Shown: positions 44,260-55,225 of the stretch, in pieces
How the letters are laid out: each line of letters opens with the position of its first letter
How positions within the stretch are numbered: position 1 is the first letter of the stretch
From: Calliopum simillimum
Lineage: Eukaryota; Arthropoda; Insecta; Diptera; Lauxaniidae
Length of the DNA stretch: 64,000 nt
Direction of reading: 5' to 3'
Assembly: GCA_951812925.1 (NCBI GenBank)
Contig: OX638370.1
Span: 33,971,948-34,035,947 of the forward strand
The notes under the pieces: generated by a model
Database searches by the model: none
The model's input: the letters and a program-made list of their open reading frames with translations, nothing else
What the model was told of the DNA's origin: nothing
Made by a program: the position numbers and the translations under genes

Positions 44260-45771
44260 ATTTCTTTATCCTAGTTATCTTTGAAAAATATGTCAGTTAT
44301 TATTTTTAATCCTAAAGAAAGTGCCAAATATCTAGGCGTAATCCTCGATAGAAAATTGTCGTGGAAGATGAATATAGAAGAAAGGGCACGAAAAGCATGC
44401 GTTGCTTTTTACACATGCAAAAGAATGTTTAACAAATCTTGGGGCCTTAAGCCAAAAGTAGTTTTGTGGATGTATAAGGCCATCATCAGACCAATTCTGA
44501 CCTACGGAATTCTTGTCTGGTGGAAGGCCTTAAGCAAGCAAACCTTTTTGGCAATTTTATCAAAAATTCAAAGAATGGCAGGCATAGGAGTTAGAGGAGC
44601 TGTTAATACTGTGCCTTCAGCTGCTCTCGACGCTTTGCTTTATTTGGAGCCTCTTGATATTTACGCTACTGGAAGTCGAAACCTTATGGCCATGGCAGTA
44701 TTCTTACACAATTCCCTGGTTGTGATATCGACAATGGAATTGATTACATTAATCCCACTTTAACGTTCTCAACCAACTTTCAAGTGAAAATACCTGAAAG
44801 GAAAGGTTGGACTCCGATTCTGAATTCCAAAGAAATATACACTGACGGCTCTAAAATGGAGTCTGGTGTAGGTGCGGGGGTATTTTCCAAGGACTTGAAT
44901 AGCAGCGAGTCTTTTGCTTTACCCCGTTACTGCAGTGTATTTCAAGCGGAAATTCTGGCTCTGTGGAAGGCATGCCAAATTATTAAACCCAAAATTTATG
45001 AATGTAGTGACACATTTGTTTTTTACGTTGATAGCCAGGCAGCCATTAGGGCCCTTGGGTCCAATATTACTAAGTCTCGGTTAGTCCTTAGCTGCAGAAA
45101 ATCCCTATGTGAAGTAGGGCAGCTATGTAATCTTACAATGTGTTGGGTTCCTGGACACAGTAATTTCGTTGGTAACGAAAATGCTGATGAACTTGCTAGG
45201 AAAGGGTCTTTAACTGACATTATTTCTGAAACCTATATTATGAAGCCACTTGCATTGATAAGAGCCAACATTGACTCTAAATGTATTTTGTGGGCTAATT
45301 TTAGATGGTCAAACTTAACTACATGTTTTACGTCGAGGGCGATATGGCCACTGTATGACGCTAACAGAACACATAGAATTATTCCCTTGGATAGGCAAAG
45401 TTTCAGAACTTTCATTGGTGTCATTACAGGGCACTATTTTATAGGCAGCACGCTTCTAGATTGGGCCTTACTGACGTAGGAGATCTTTGCAGAAGTTGTA
45501 AAGATCTAGACGTCGAAGAGTCCATTTTTCATTTCCTTTGTGAATGCCCAGCGTTGGCTAACCGACGTTACAAGGTGTTCGAAAGTCACTTCTTCGACTC
45601 TCTTGAAGATATAGCTCAAAAGAGTCCCAAATCCATTTTGGAGTTTATAAAAATTTCCAAATGGTTCACATAGGTTAACAACGAAGTTATATATCGGGTA
45701 TACAATGGGCCTAATCGCGGCCTAAGTTATGATGGCAACTGCCATCTCCCGCGCTAACCTAACCTAACCTA
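44260..45771 (+). pseudogene. LINE with RNase H domain, 5'-truncated, two frameshifts
   Basis: First frame (44281 on): SAKYLGVILDRKLSWKMNIE and IIRPILTYGILVWWKALSKQ, the thumb region after the reverse transcriptase core. A shift near 44715 leads to the RNase H frame (44784-45479): YTDGSK (D21), AEILAL (E56), VDSQAAI (D83) and NENADELARKG (D135) with VPGHSNFVGN (H125), so all RNase H catalytic residues are present. A shift near 45443 leads to GLTDVGDLCRSCKDLDVEES then HFLCECPAL, the terminal zinc knuckle, and a stop at 45673. The 3' UTR ends in CTAACCTAACCTAACC with no poly-A. RNase H-bearing I/Loa-like group, exact clade open. Confidence 0.85.
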
Positions 45772-45780
45772 TTATTTTTA

Positions 45781-47818
45781 ATGGCAAACATGTTGATTTG
45801 TTGTGAGTTTGATCAAAATTAATGAAGAAAAAGAAGTATGTCTTAAAATTATTAAAAATTTTCAAAAAAATCCAAATTGGTCCTATAAAAAATTGGTCAA
45901 AGAATTGAAGGTTTGCCATCAAACTGTTTCCAATGTTATTAAACAGTTTTAAAAGAATTTGGCCACCGATAACAAACCTGATTCGGGAAGAAAACATGGA
46001 CCACATGATATTGGGAAAGCCAAGAAAATTGAAAGCATATTGAAAAGATCTCCAAACACATCTGCTAGAAAAACTGCCCGGTTAGCCCAGTGCTCTGGCT
46101 ATTTGGTGCGAAAAGTTAAAGCCAATGCAGGTTTGAAAACATACAAAGTCCAAAAAGTTCCAAACAGGAATGCTGGAAAAAATTTAAAAGCCAAAAGTAG
46201 GGCTCGGAAATTAAAATCGAGTTTCATACAAAAATATTCATGTTGTATAATGGACGACGAAACGTATGTACTGGCAGATTTTACGCAGCTTCCGGGTCAA
46301 CATTTTTATGTTGCTGACACGGTGCTCTTGAACAGTTGATAAGTTTTTTGGCTATGTGGAGAAAATCTGTGAATGGGGTTTCATTTGTATTAGCTTAGTG
46401 GTCTGGAAAATGCAAACCCCGAAATCGTAGCTGATCATCCCCGCGAAATATCGCAAAAATACATATCCCATATAAAAAAAAAAAAAATCGGAAAAAACGC
46501 AACAAACAAGTATAAAAATAGTTATATGTAATGTATTTTGCAATGCTAAATCAAAATCTGGCCTTAAAATTGCTATATCTCATACGGTTTTTGAGATATC
46601 GTAGCCTAAACAAGGAGAAAAGACCGTTTTTGCTATATTTTGACGCTATATAACTAGAATGTTGAACATTCATAAGCAAAATTCAATACATTGTCTGAAA
46701 GTTTCAATCTTTTCCTTTAAAACCGCATTTAAATTATGTCAATAGCTTAAGTTTTCTCTGAAATATCGTAGACTGAAATAATGACAAAACACGTTTTTTG
46801 CACTTTTTTAACTTTTTAGGTTAGGATATCTCCGAGAAAAATAAAGATATCGACATTATTTGAATTAGATTTAGAAGATTGATTAGAGCTTTCCATTTCT
46901 GCATCAGAATTTACGGATATACGTTCTGTTATATAGCTCCAAAACACAACAATAAAACATAGCGTCGGCTTTTTTTCCTCGTTTAGGCTAAGATATCTCA
47001 AAAACCGTATAAGATAAAGCAATTCTAAGGCCGGATTCGGATTCAACATTGCAAAATACATTAAAAATAACTATTTTTATATTTGTTTGTTGCGTTTTTT
47101 TTTCTGAATTTTTTTTATTTTATATGGGATATGTATTTTTGCGATATTTCGCGGGGATGAACAGCTACGATATCGGGGTTTGCATTTTTCAGACCACTAA
47201 ACTAATACAAATGAAACCCCATTCACAGATTTTCTCCACATATTCAAAAAACCTATCGACTGTTCAAGAGCACCGTGCTGATGCTCGAGGACATGTCGAA
47301 GAACAATTTAGAATCTAAAAGCAGACAAAATTTCCTAAAAGATTCCTAGTATGGTAAGCTGTATGCCGTTGCGGCAAAAGAAGCAAGTCACTGTTACAGT
47401 GGGCTCTATAAATACCGAAATATACATCAAAAAACGTTTGAAAAAAAGACTTCTTCCTTTCATAAGAGAGCACAACGTGTCCACATATTTTTGACCCGAT
47501 TTGGCATCATGTCACTACGGCAAGAAAGCTCTGAAGTAGTACCAAAGAAATAACATAGTTTTTGTACCAAGAGAGGCCAATCCTCCAAATTTGTCCGAAG
47601 CTAAGACCAGTGGAGAGATATTGGAATCTTTTGAAAAGAAACTTAAAGAGCACAAAAAAGTGTCCCAAAATATAGAAGATTTTAAAAGGAGATGGGCAAA
47701 CTGTTCCACAAAGGTGTCTGAAACAACTATCAAATCTCTAATGGAAGGCTTACCAAAAAAGGTCCACTTGTTCATAATAAATAGAACTATAAAAGTTATA
47801 TTTTTCTGTAATTTGTAA
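45781..47818 (+). pseudogene. DD37E mariner transposase, disrupted
   Basis: N-terminal HTH: NWSYKKLVKELKVCHQTVSN, VIKQF then an in-frame TAA, then KNLATDNKPDSGRKHGPHDI, ARKTARLAQCSGYLVRKVKA (45959-46339) and IMDDETYVLADFTQLPGQHF with the first catalytic Asp. Here the CAC-ended palindrome interrupts; removing it and one CTGA copy restores YVADARGHVEE in frame. Downstream: KFPKRFLVW, PDLASCHYGKKALK, NNIVFVPREANPPNLSEA, RPVERYW in a shifted frame, and KVSETTIKSLMEGLPKKVH to a stop at 47818. From the Asp of PDLASCHY to the Glu of RPVE there are 37 residues, hence DD37E, as in the ITmD37E group of mosquitoes. A TAG replaces a likely Trp codon. Confidence 0.85.
46318..47277. mobile_element. CAC-ended palindrome inside the mariner transposase
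   Basis: CACGGTGCTCTTGAACAGTT at 46318 mirrored at 47277; CTGA at 46314-46317 and 47278-47281. The broken transposase frame verifies the boundaries. Arms include TGGAGAAAATCTGTGAATGG and GATATTTCGCGGGGAT; the central part repeats TTGAGATATC-type motifs. Same CACGGTG end as the element at 32412. Confidence 0.9.
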
Positions 47819-47929
47819 AATATTATTAATTAATTAAAAAAAAAAAATCAGAACTCTAAAACCAACTGTTTAAAAATTATTGAATTCTATACATCATAAG
47901 ATTTTTTCGATCTCACTCCTTAAATTCAA

Positions 47930-49520
47930 GCCATTTCAGCTTAAACTAGTTTAGTTTTATTTCAACATTATCTACTTAATTCAATGTAACCTAATCTAAT
48001 ACAACCGTATTAAATCTAATCTACTGTAATCGAATCCACTTTAATCCAATCTAATGAAATGAAACATAATCCAATCAAAGCCTATTCATCACACACTAAT
48101 TCAATTCAACCTCATCCAGTCTGATCAAATCTCATCTAATTCCATTAATTCTAATCCAATCGAATTCAATACAGTCTGATTCAATTTTTTCTAACCAAAT
48201 CACATCAAATCTGATCCCACCAGATAAAATCAAATCTAATTGACGTGAATTCAATCCAATGTGAACTTATTTTATTGAACTTAATCACGTCCGAACCAAT
48301 TTAATCCACTGTAATCAAAGCTTATTAAATCTAATTCAAATAAAATATATACAATCCACATCAAATCAATTGAACTAAATTTAATTCAATTCAATGCGAT
48401 TCAGTTCAATCCAATCAAATCCAATTTTATGAAATTTAGTCCAATTCAAATCATATTATTTCAATTGAAAAGAGTTCAACTCAATCTATGCCACATTAAT
48501 TCCATTTAATCTGATGCAATCCAATTCACTTCAATTAATAAAATTCAATTACATAGTATCAATTTATTTCATTCGAATTCATTTGAATTGAATTCAATCT
48601 AACTCAATTAATTCAATCCGACTCAATTCAATCCAATGTAATTCATCTTAATTCAATCCAATCCAATTCATTTTTTTAATTCAATTCAATTCAATTCATT
48701 TCAATTCATTTCATTTCAATTCGATTCAATTCAGTTCAGTTCAATTAAATTCAATTCAATTCAATTCAATTCAATTCAATTCAATTCAATTCAATTCAAT
48801 TCAATTCAATTCAATTCAATCCAATTCAATTTAATTCAATTCATTTCAATTCAAGTTAATCTTATCCACTTCAATTCAGTTCGATTCAACTATTTCAATT
48901 CAATTCAATTCAATCCAATTCAATTCAATTATATCCAATTCATCTCAATTATATTAAATTTGCTCAACGCAATTAAATTCAATCCGATTCAATTCAATTC
49001 ATATCATTTCAGTTCTATTCAATTCAATTTAATTCAATCCAATCTAATCTAATCCAATCCAATTTAATTCAATTTAATTCAATTTTATTCAATCTGTATA
49101 CAATCCAATTCAAATAAATTATACTCATTTGAATTCAATTCAATCCGATTCTGTTTATGCCAATCCAATCCAATGAAATTAAATCGAATTCAATTCAAAT
49201 AATTTAATTTCAATTGAAAACAATTCTATCTAATTCCCTTTATCTCAATTCAATTCCATTCAATCCAATGCAATGCAATTCAAATCAATTAACAAATTCA
49301 GTTCAATTCAAATTAAGTCAATTCAATACAACTCAATTAAATTCAATCCGATGTAATTCAATCCAATTTAATTCAATACAATGTAATTTAATGAATACAA
49401 TGTAACTCCATTAAATCCATCCAATTCAATCTAGTTCAATTCAATTCAAGCCAATCTTATCCTACTTAATTCAGTTCAGTTCAATTCAACTCATTCCAAT
49501 TCAATTCAATTCATTCTTTA
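47930..49520. repeat. (AATTC)n-type satellite, about 1.6 kb
   Basis: Degenerate pentanucleotide TTCAA/ATTCA repeats, sharpest at 48745-48830 where they run perfectly. The flanks drift to AATCTAATCC and AATCCAATC variants. A 63-codon open frame (49214-49405) is a repeat artefact. Confidence 0.95.
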
Positions 49521-49591
49521 TCGACTGTGTCCAAAGTTGAACAATTCACTTTAGAGATCTTAAAAGCTTAGACCATATTTGGCTTCTTGGC

Positions 49592-50440
49592 TTTTTATAC
49601 CCTACCCCAGGGAATATTCACTTTGTTTCTTTCGTTTAAAACGCAGAGAAAGAGGCGTGGCAGGTTTAGAAAAGTATATACATTCTGATCAGCGTCACCT
49701 CCTGAGTCGATAAAGCTATGTCCGTCTGGTTTTGTCGTAAAAGTTAGCTAGTGGGATTAAAAATGAGCGAAATCGGTCAACGGACGCGCCTACCGCCCAT
49801 ACAAAAAAATATACTCAATATGCAATAAAAAGAGCATTGTTAGCAATAACGCACGCCAAATACATAAAATACATTAAATAGTAAATACAAGCTCTGAGCA
49901 AAAACTAGGACTAGAGAGCGTGGCACCTCCCATATAAGCAAAAGTTTCAAAATATTATACTGCATGTGGTTTTGAAGACAATCTAACCAAATTTCACTAA
50001 AAACACTAAAAACATTAATTGCAAGCTCTGAACAAAATCTGGACGAATTAAAACTAGAGGGCATGGTACCTCCCATATAAGCAAAAGATTCAAAATATTG
50101 TGCTCATGGTGGTTTTCGAGATAACCCAACGAAATTTCACTCAAACACTAAGAACATTAATCGGAAGCCCTAAGCAGAAACTACATATGTAAGCTCAGAC
50201 AAGAGGGCGTGGCACCTTCCATATAAGCAAAAGTTTCAAAAAGCTGTACTGAAAGCGTTTTTTAAGATAATGAAACCAAATTTTGTGCAGATACTTGGAA
50301 TAGTTGGTGCAAAATCTAAGCAAAAATTAAGTGAATTCAGTCAAAATGGTGTGGCGCCTTCCGTACAAGCAAATTTTTTAAAATACTGCAGTCTATGGTA
50401 TATCATTTTTTGGCCAGACTAAAATTCACACCCTTACTAG
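49592..50440 (+). mobile_element. DINE-1-like element, near full length
   Basis: Begins TTTTTATACCCTACCCCAGG, passes ATATACATTCTGATCAGCGT and several CACCTCCCATATAAGCAAAA units, and ends GGCCAGACTAAAATTCACAC-CCTTA-CTAG. The CTGG tract is deleted and the terminal palindrome is degraded. It inserted next to the satellite. Confidence 0.8.
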
Positions 50441-50979
50441 CTTTTTATTATTATAACTTTTTCAAAAACTAATTCTTTGACGCTCTAGTTGCTTCTTATG
50501 ATTACATATAATGTAATGTAATTTTCCATTAAAAATAATCGGTTTTGTAATTACAACAGAAAACGCATACCTAAAGGTCACTGCCAACAAAATTTCTAGC
50601 AATATATCATTTTCGCAAAAAAAAAAAAAACAGAAATACAAAGTTAAAATAAAAAACGACCAAAAACGAAACCATCAAGCGCCCACAATACAGATATTAT
50701 TTACCTACACTGAAAAAAAAAAATAAAAAACCAAACTAAATATTTCAATGAAATTTTTCCATAGTGGATTTATGTGATATTCAAAGAATAAAAATGTTAT
50801 GAGAACTAGAAACCAAAATAAAGTTTTATCTGTTTTTTCTGGATAAGTAAAATCATCAAAAAATAAAAAATTTTAAAGGATCCTAAAACTCAGAATTTTT
50901 TTGACCTGCACAATTTACAACATACACGCATTACTTTTTTTATAGTGTACTTTTACGCATACGTAAGTATAACCAGATA
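50441..50979. other. Gene-free AT-rich stretch
   Basis: No terminal repeat, gene or tandem array recognised; long A runs at 50616 and 50718. Confidence 0.3.
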
Positions 50980-52032
50980 CCCAAGGGGAAAAGAAGTGCT
51001 TCAAAAACCCTTCTAAAGTGCACCTTTTTCACCAATAAGCGCTTCCGCTCCGTAAGAACTATGTATTCCTTCTTTTTAACATTGCATGCCCTAGGATATA
51101 AGCGCGCTTAAGCTTACCGCAGCCTTACTTCAAAAGGCCTTTTGAAGCGCTTATTTGTAATGCTGCGGTAAGTGGTTTTTTCAATAAAATGAAAAATAAA
51201 AAAAACTAGTAAAGGTGTTACGTTTGGCCTAGCCAAACATTTAATACCCTACACAGCAGTATTTCGAAAATTTTGCTTATATGGGAGGTGCCACGCCCTC
51301 TTGTCCAAATTCACCCAGTTTTTTCTCAGAGTTTGCATTTATATTGTAGTTCTTAGCATTTGAGTAAAATTCGGTTGGATTATCTGAAAAAACGTTTTCA
51401 GTATAGCGTTTTGAAGCTTTGGCTTATATGAGAGGTGCCACGCCCTCTTGTCCGAATTCTCCCAGATTTTACTCAGAGCTTGCGCTTACAATTCTTAGTA
51501 TTTATTTGTATTTTGGTGAAAAATACTTCAAAAAATGCATTTTGAAGATATTTTTTGTATGGGCGGTAGGCGTGTCTGTTGACTAATTTCGCTCATTTTC
51601 AATCCCCCGAGCTAAATTTGGCGATGGAGGCTGTGTACCAAATTTCATTGAATTATCTTGCTTATATAAAAAAAAATAATCACCCGCGCTGGGGTCCAAC
51701 CTATGTTGTTTTAACTGCAGCCTTACATAGAATCATTTTGTAATCAGTTTGAATTCGATTAAATAAAAGTAAATACATAACTGAAAGGAAAATAGCAAAG
51801 TGAAATAAAAAAATGTTTAATAAAAAATATTTAATTACAGAAAATAAATAAAGCAAAAAAAAAAAAAAAAAATTTTAAAAAATAAAAATAAAATCACCCG
51901 CGCTTGGTTCGAACTCATGTTTTTCTTACTTTAGTCTTACAAAAAGTCATTGTGTAAGTGCTTCTAAATTTCTATGGGGAAAAGCGCTTTTGAAGGGCTT
52001 AGTTCAGAAGCGCTTGAAATTTTTCCTTTTGG
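50980..52032. mobile_element. TA-flanked element rich in AAGCGCTTC, with tRNA-like blocks
   Basis: CCCAAGGGGAAAAGAAGTGC at 50980 and its mirror (TTTTCCTTTTGGG) at 52032, TA outside (50978-50979, 52033-52034). Inside are AAGCGCTTC repeats (51038, 51150, 51985) and two direct copies of ATCACCCGCGCTKGGKTCSA (about 51678 and 51891) that read as a T-arm-like GTTCGAACC on the minus strand. A DINE-1 fragment is nested at 51206-51666. Confidence 0.65.
51206..51666 (-). mobile_element. DINE-1-like element, 3' half
   Basis: CTAGTAAAGGTGTTACGTTT with TGGCCTAGCCA, then TTGCTTATATGGGAGGTGCC units and TATGGGCGGTAGGCGTGTCT. It stops at ATTATCTTGCTTA, before the CAGC tract and GATCAGC core. Confidence 0.8.
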
Positions 52033-52034
52033 GT

Positions 52035-53770
52035 ATATACAAACCAAGACATACACACATGAATTATTATCCTCACAGTGAAGAGCAAATAACCAAAATA
52101 ACAACATCAACCAACTCACATTGTTTACTCTAGGTGCTGCCAAAGCAGAAACAAAAACTTTTTTTTTTTAATTTTGTTGGAAATTTCTCTACTGCTTTTT
52201 GTTGATATCCATATTGCCCGTGTACATTTTTGATAACCCACAACTTGCATTGGGTTTCCAAAAAAAGAAAAAAAAATTTTTGGAGGAGCAGCGTACTTTT
52301 GCCCATGGGCAGCTGCTGCTACCACTGATGAGTTTCAATTCTCCTGACACACTTTGGTTTATCACTCACTTGAAGCGATTTACAGAGTTGATCCTATGCT
52401 TTCTACTTTTTTTTATATTGCATTATTTTTATTATTCTCATTTTTTCTATTTTTTTGCAATTTTTATATTGAGGTTTTTCTTTTCCTTCTTTTTTGTGTT
52501 GGAGTTTTTTGATTATTTATCTGCGGTGCTTTATTTTGACTTTTTGCTGTAGCATTGTTTGCCGCTTCATGAGCATCATCATCGCCACAACATCAACATC
52601 ATCACCATAATCATCGGTGGTGGCAACGCCTTTTTCCTTCATCATAATTTCGTTGATGAAAATAATTTAGATGAAAACAGACCACACATGGGGAGAGATG
52701 GTGCTCAAAAGGGTTGCAAAGTAATAAATGTTGAGTAGAAGTGGCAGCTGAATATTTGAAATTTAATAACTCTTTAAATGGCAACTCATTAATTTTATTA
52801 TATTGTTGAGATAAAAGGCAACATCATTTTGGAGCTTAAGCCAGGCTTAACTTGCACCAACAGTGATTTTACAATTATAGAATTTTTTTCACAAAATTTT
52901 GATTGTAACACGACTTGTATGGCATACAACTGCATCTATCTGGAACCAAAACTTGTCCCGTTTCTCAATTTTGCTTAATTTTGGAAGCAAAATATATCTT
53001 ATTAAGTTAGTTCAGACTAGTACGGTTTGTGTTCAGTTGCTTCCCTGCCGGACCATGGATTAGTCCAAAACAAGTTTGCAAACTACTCCATGGGAGAAAC
53101 CGACTAGTCCAAATTCTGGTCCCATCACATATAAAGTTCTATTTACGTTTTACATTGTTTGTCATGGAGCGTAACCAATTGTCTCCTTATGCATTACATT
53201 CACACCAGAAAAAGGCCAATTATTTTTTATTTTATACATAAATTTCAACAAATTTAATTCTACATTCAAATTTTACATAAAAATGTCAAAAGGTTTCATA
53301 ACCAAATGTGCTGAAGAGCTTGTTATATATTTCTGAGCAATGTGTTCCGGGTTCGAATCCCAGTGTGGATGCAATTTTTTTTATTAATTTTTAATTATTT
53401 TATACCTTGGCTATGTTGGATATATGTTTCATTTTCTGCTCCGAAGAGTCTTCAGACAAATTGTGCACAAAGTTATAGAAATTTAAAAATTTGATTTAAA
53501 AATCAATGGGTGGAGGATTTGAACCCGGGCCTCTCCACGCAGTGCAAGTCCTTAGACCGACACACTATCGCTTACCCTTGTTCACAATAGACCAACTGCC
53601 AAACAGTAAGTATCGATACACAATTGGACCACTTTTGGTACTAATGACGGATTGTGAATTACATTTTACAAAATTTACAAAATTTATGTACAAAGTCCGC
53701 ACAGTTTCGGCAAGACAACATATTGGTGAATCTCCCCACCTATTTCTTTTAATTTTTGCATTACTTGAAG
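52035..53770. other. Largely unique segment, no confident gene
   Basis: CATCATCATCGCC and CAACATCATCACC tracts (52568-52612) and a T-rich open frame (52199-52552) with no domain. tRNA-like blocks: GGGTTCGAATCCCAGTGTGG at 53349 (+) and, on the minus strand, GCCCGGGTTCAAATCCTCCA at 53512-53535. Neither gives a full cloverleaf. Possibly intronic or intergenic DNA. Confidence 0.35.
53512..53580 (-). other. tRNA-like segment (possible SINE head)
   Basis: The minus strand reads GTAAGCGATAGTGTGTCGGT, CTAAGGACTTGCACTGCG, TGGAGAGGCCCGGGTTCAAA and TCCTCCACCCA: an A-box-like GTGTGTCGGTCTAAGG and a good B box GGTTCAAATCC about 30 bp apart, as in type II tRNAs. Pairing of the acceptor ends is poor, so a degenerate tRNA or tRNA-derived SINE is likelier than a working tRNA gene. 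Confidence 0.4.
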
Positions 53771-55225
53771 GTATAGAATATGATGACCTTAATTTCTGGA
53801 GCATTTCTACAAAATGAAAATGAACTTTCAGTGTTGCCATGTTTTTTTGAAGTTTCGTTTAGGCAATAGATGTATTTAAAAAATTAAAATAAAATTTTTG
53901 TCTCAAAACGCTTAAATAAACTTTAGAAAAATCCAACATAAATTTTTAGGGTTGCCAGATGGTTGTTTTCGAAAATTTATTTTAAATCTTATTTTTTATT
54001 TACGTTCGCCATTATAATGACAGTCTAAAAAATAGGGTGTAATCTTTGGCCTGGCCAATTATTAAATACTTTACACTGCTGTATTTTGAAAATTTTGCTT
54101 ATATGGGAAGTGCCAAGCTCTCTTGTCCAAGTTCACCCAGTTTTTGCTCAGAGTTTGCACTTATAGTTCTTAGTATCTGAGTGAAATTTGTTTGGATTAT
54201 CTCAAAAAACGTTTTCAGTATAGCGTTTCGAAGCTTTGCTTATATGGGAGGTGCCACGTCCTCTTGTCCGAGTTCGTCTTATTTCAGCTCCGATTGTGCA
54301 TATATAGTCCTTAGCTTTTGAGTGAAATTTAGTTTGATTATCTCATAAAACGCTTTCAGTATAGCGTTTTTAAGCTTTTGCTTATATGGGAGGTGCCACG
54401 GCCTCTTGTCCGAATTTGCCCAATTTTTTCCCAGAGCTTGCTCTTACAATTCGTAGTATTGTATAAATGTGTATTTTGGTTGCATTGTCGTGAAAAATAC
54501 TCCTAAAGTTGCATTTTGAATAAATTTTTTATACGGGTGGTAGGCGTGACCGTTAACCGATTTTGCTCATTTTCAATCCCATGAGCTATCATTGACGATG
54601 AAGGCAGTATACCAAATTTTATTGAATTATCTTGCTTAGTTTTCCCAAAAAATATATTTCCACGCACAGCCAGCCAGCCAGACAGAAGTACATGGCTATA
54701 TCGACTCAAAAGGTGACGTTGATCAAGAATATATATGCTTTTCTATGTCTGCCACGCCTCCCTCTCTGCATAACAAACGAAAGGACAAAGTGAATATACC
54801 CTGGTGGCAACCCTGGAAATTTTTGTACAATTTCAGAAAAGTTTATCGGAGCGTTTCTAAAACTAAAAATTTCAATTTATTCAAAACTAGTATGAATCAA
54901 GAAATAATTAGGTGGCAACCCTAAAAATTTATGTTGGATTTTTAAAAAGTTTATTTAAGTGTTTTAAGACTAAAATTTTAATTTTTGTTTTTTATATAAT
55001 GACTTAGCTAAACTAACAAAAAGAAAAAGGTGGAGGGTTACTAAGCGGAGAGTGATGAAATGTCGCAAAAAACGACGTAGAATAAATAAACGGAAAATGA
55101 CGAAATGTTCCAAAAACAGTAATATCACAATGAAAATAGTAATTATTTTTAAAAAAGTTGAAAGTAATTGTTTGTTGACTTAATTATATCAAAATTAAAT
55201 AATATGTTTAGTAATATAAAAAAAA
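53771..55225. repeat. Segmental repeat, copy 1
   Basis: Aligns in the same orientation with 61620-62408: TATAGAATATGATGACCTTA, ATCCAACATAAATTTT, GGGTTGCCAGATGGTTGTTT, AACAGTAATATCACAA and TTTAGTAATATAAAA are shared in order. The unit itself is palindromic around GGGTTGCCA/TGGCAACC ends. This copy has a DINE-1-like insertion (54032-54803); copy 2 has none at that place. Confidence 0.75.
54032..54803 (-). mobile_element. DINE-1-like element
   Basis: GGGTGTAATCTTTGGCCTGG, four TTGCTTATATGGGAGGTGCC-type units, a CAGCCAGCCAGACAG tract, the TGATCAAGAATATATATGCT core and a GTGAATATACCCTG end. The terminal CTAG has decayed. Open frames within are artefacts. Confidence 0.8.

Larger units (their letters stand above)
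44191..47920. mobile_element. DD37E-type mariner element, interrupted twice
   Basis: AGGAGTGAGATTGAAAAAGT at 44191 and its complement (AAAAAATCTCACTCCT pattern) ending at 47920; TA outside both (44189-44190, 47921-47922). It contains a broken transposase (45781-47818), a LINE 5'-truncated insertion (about 44225-45771) and a CAC-ended palindrome (46318-47277). Confidence 0.85.

Noticed and set aside
45755..45771. Telomere tract (CCTAA)n
   Set aside because: Only about three units, placed exactly at the 3' end of a LINE; read as the LINE terminus, not as a telomere.
52199..52552. 117-codon Phe-rich frame
   Set aside because: Composed of TTT-rich low-complexity sequence; no promoter context or domain.
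53340..53371. Possible tRNA gene (GGGTTCGAATCCC)
   Set aside because: Only a T-arm-like block is present; no acceptor, D or anticodon arms can be paired upstream.
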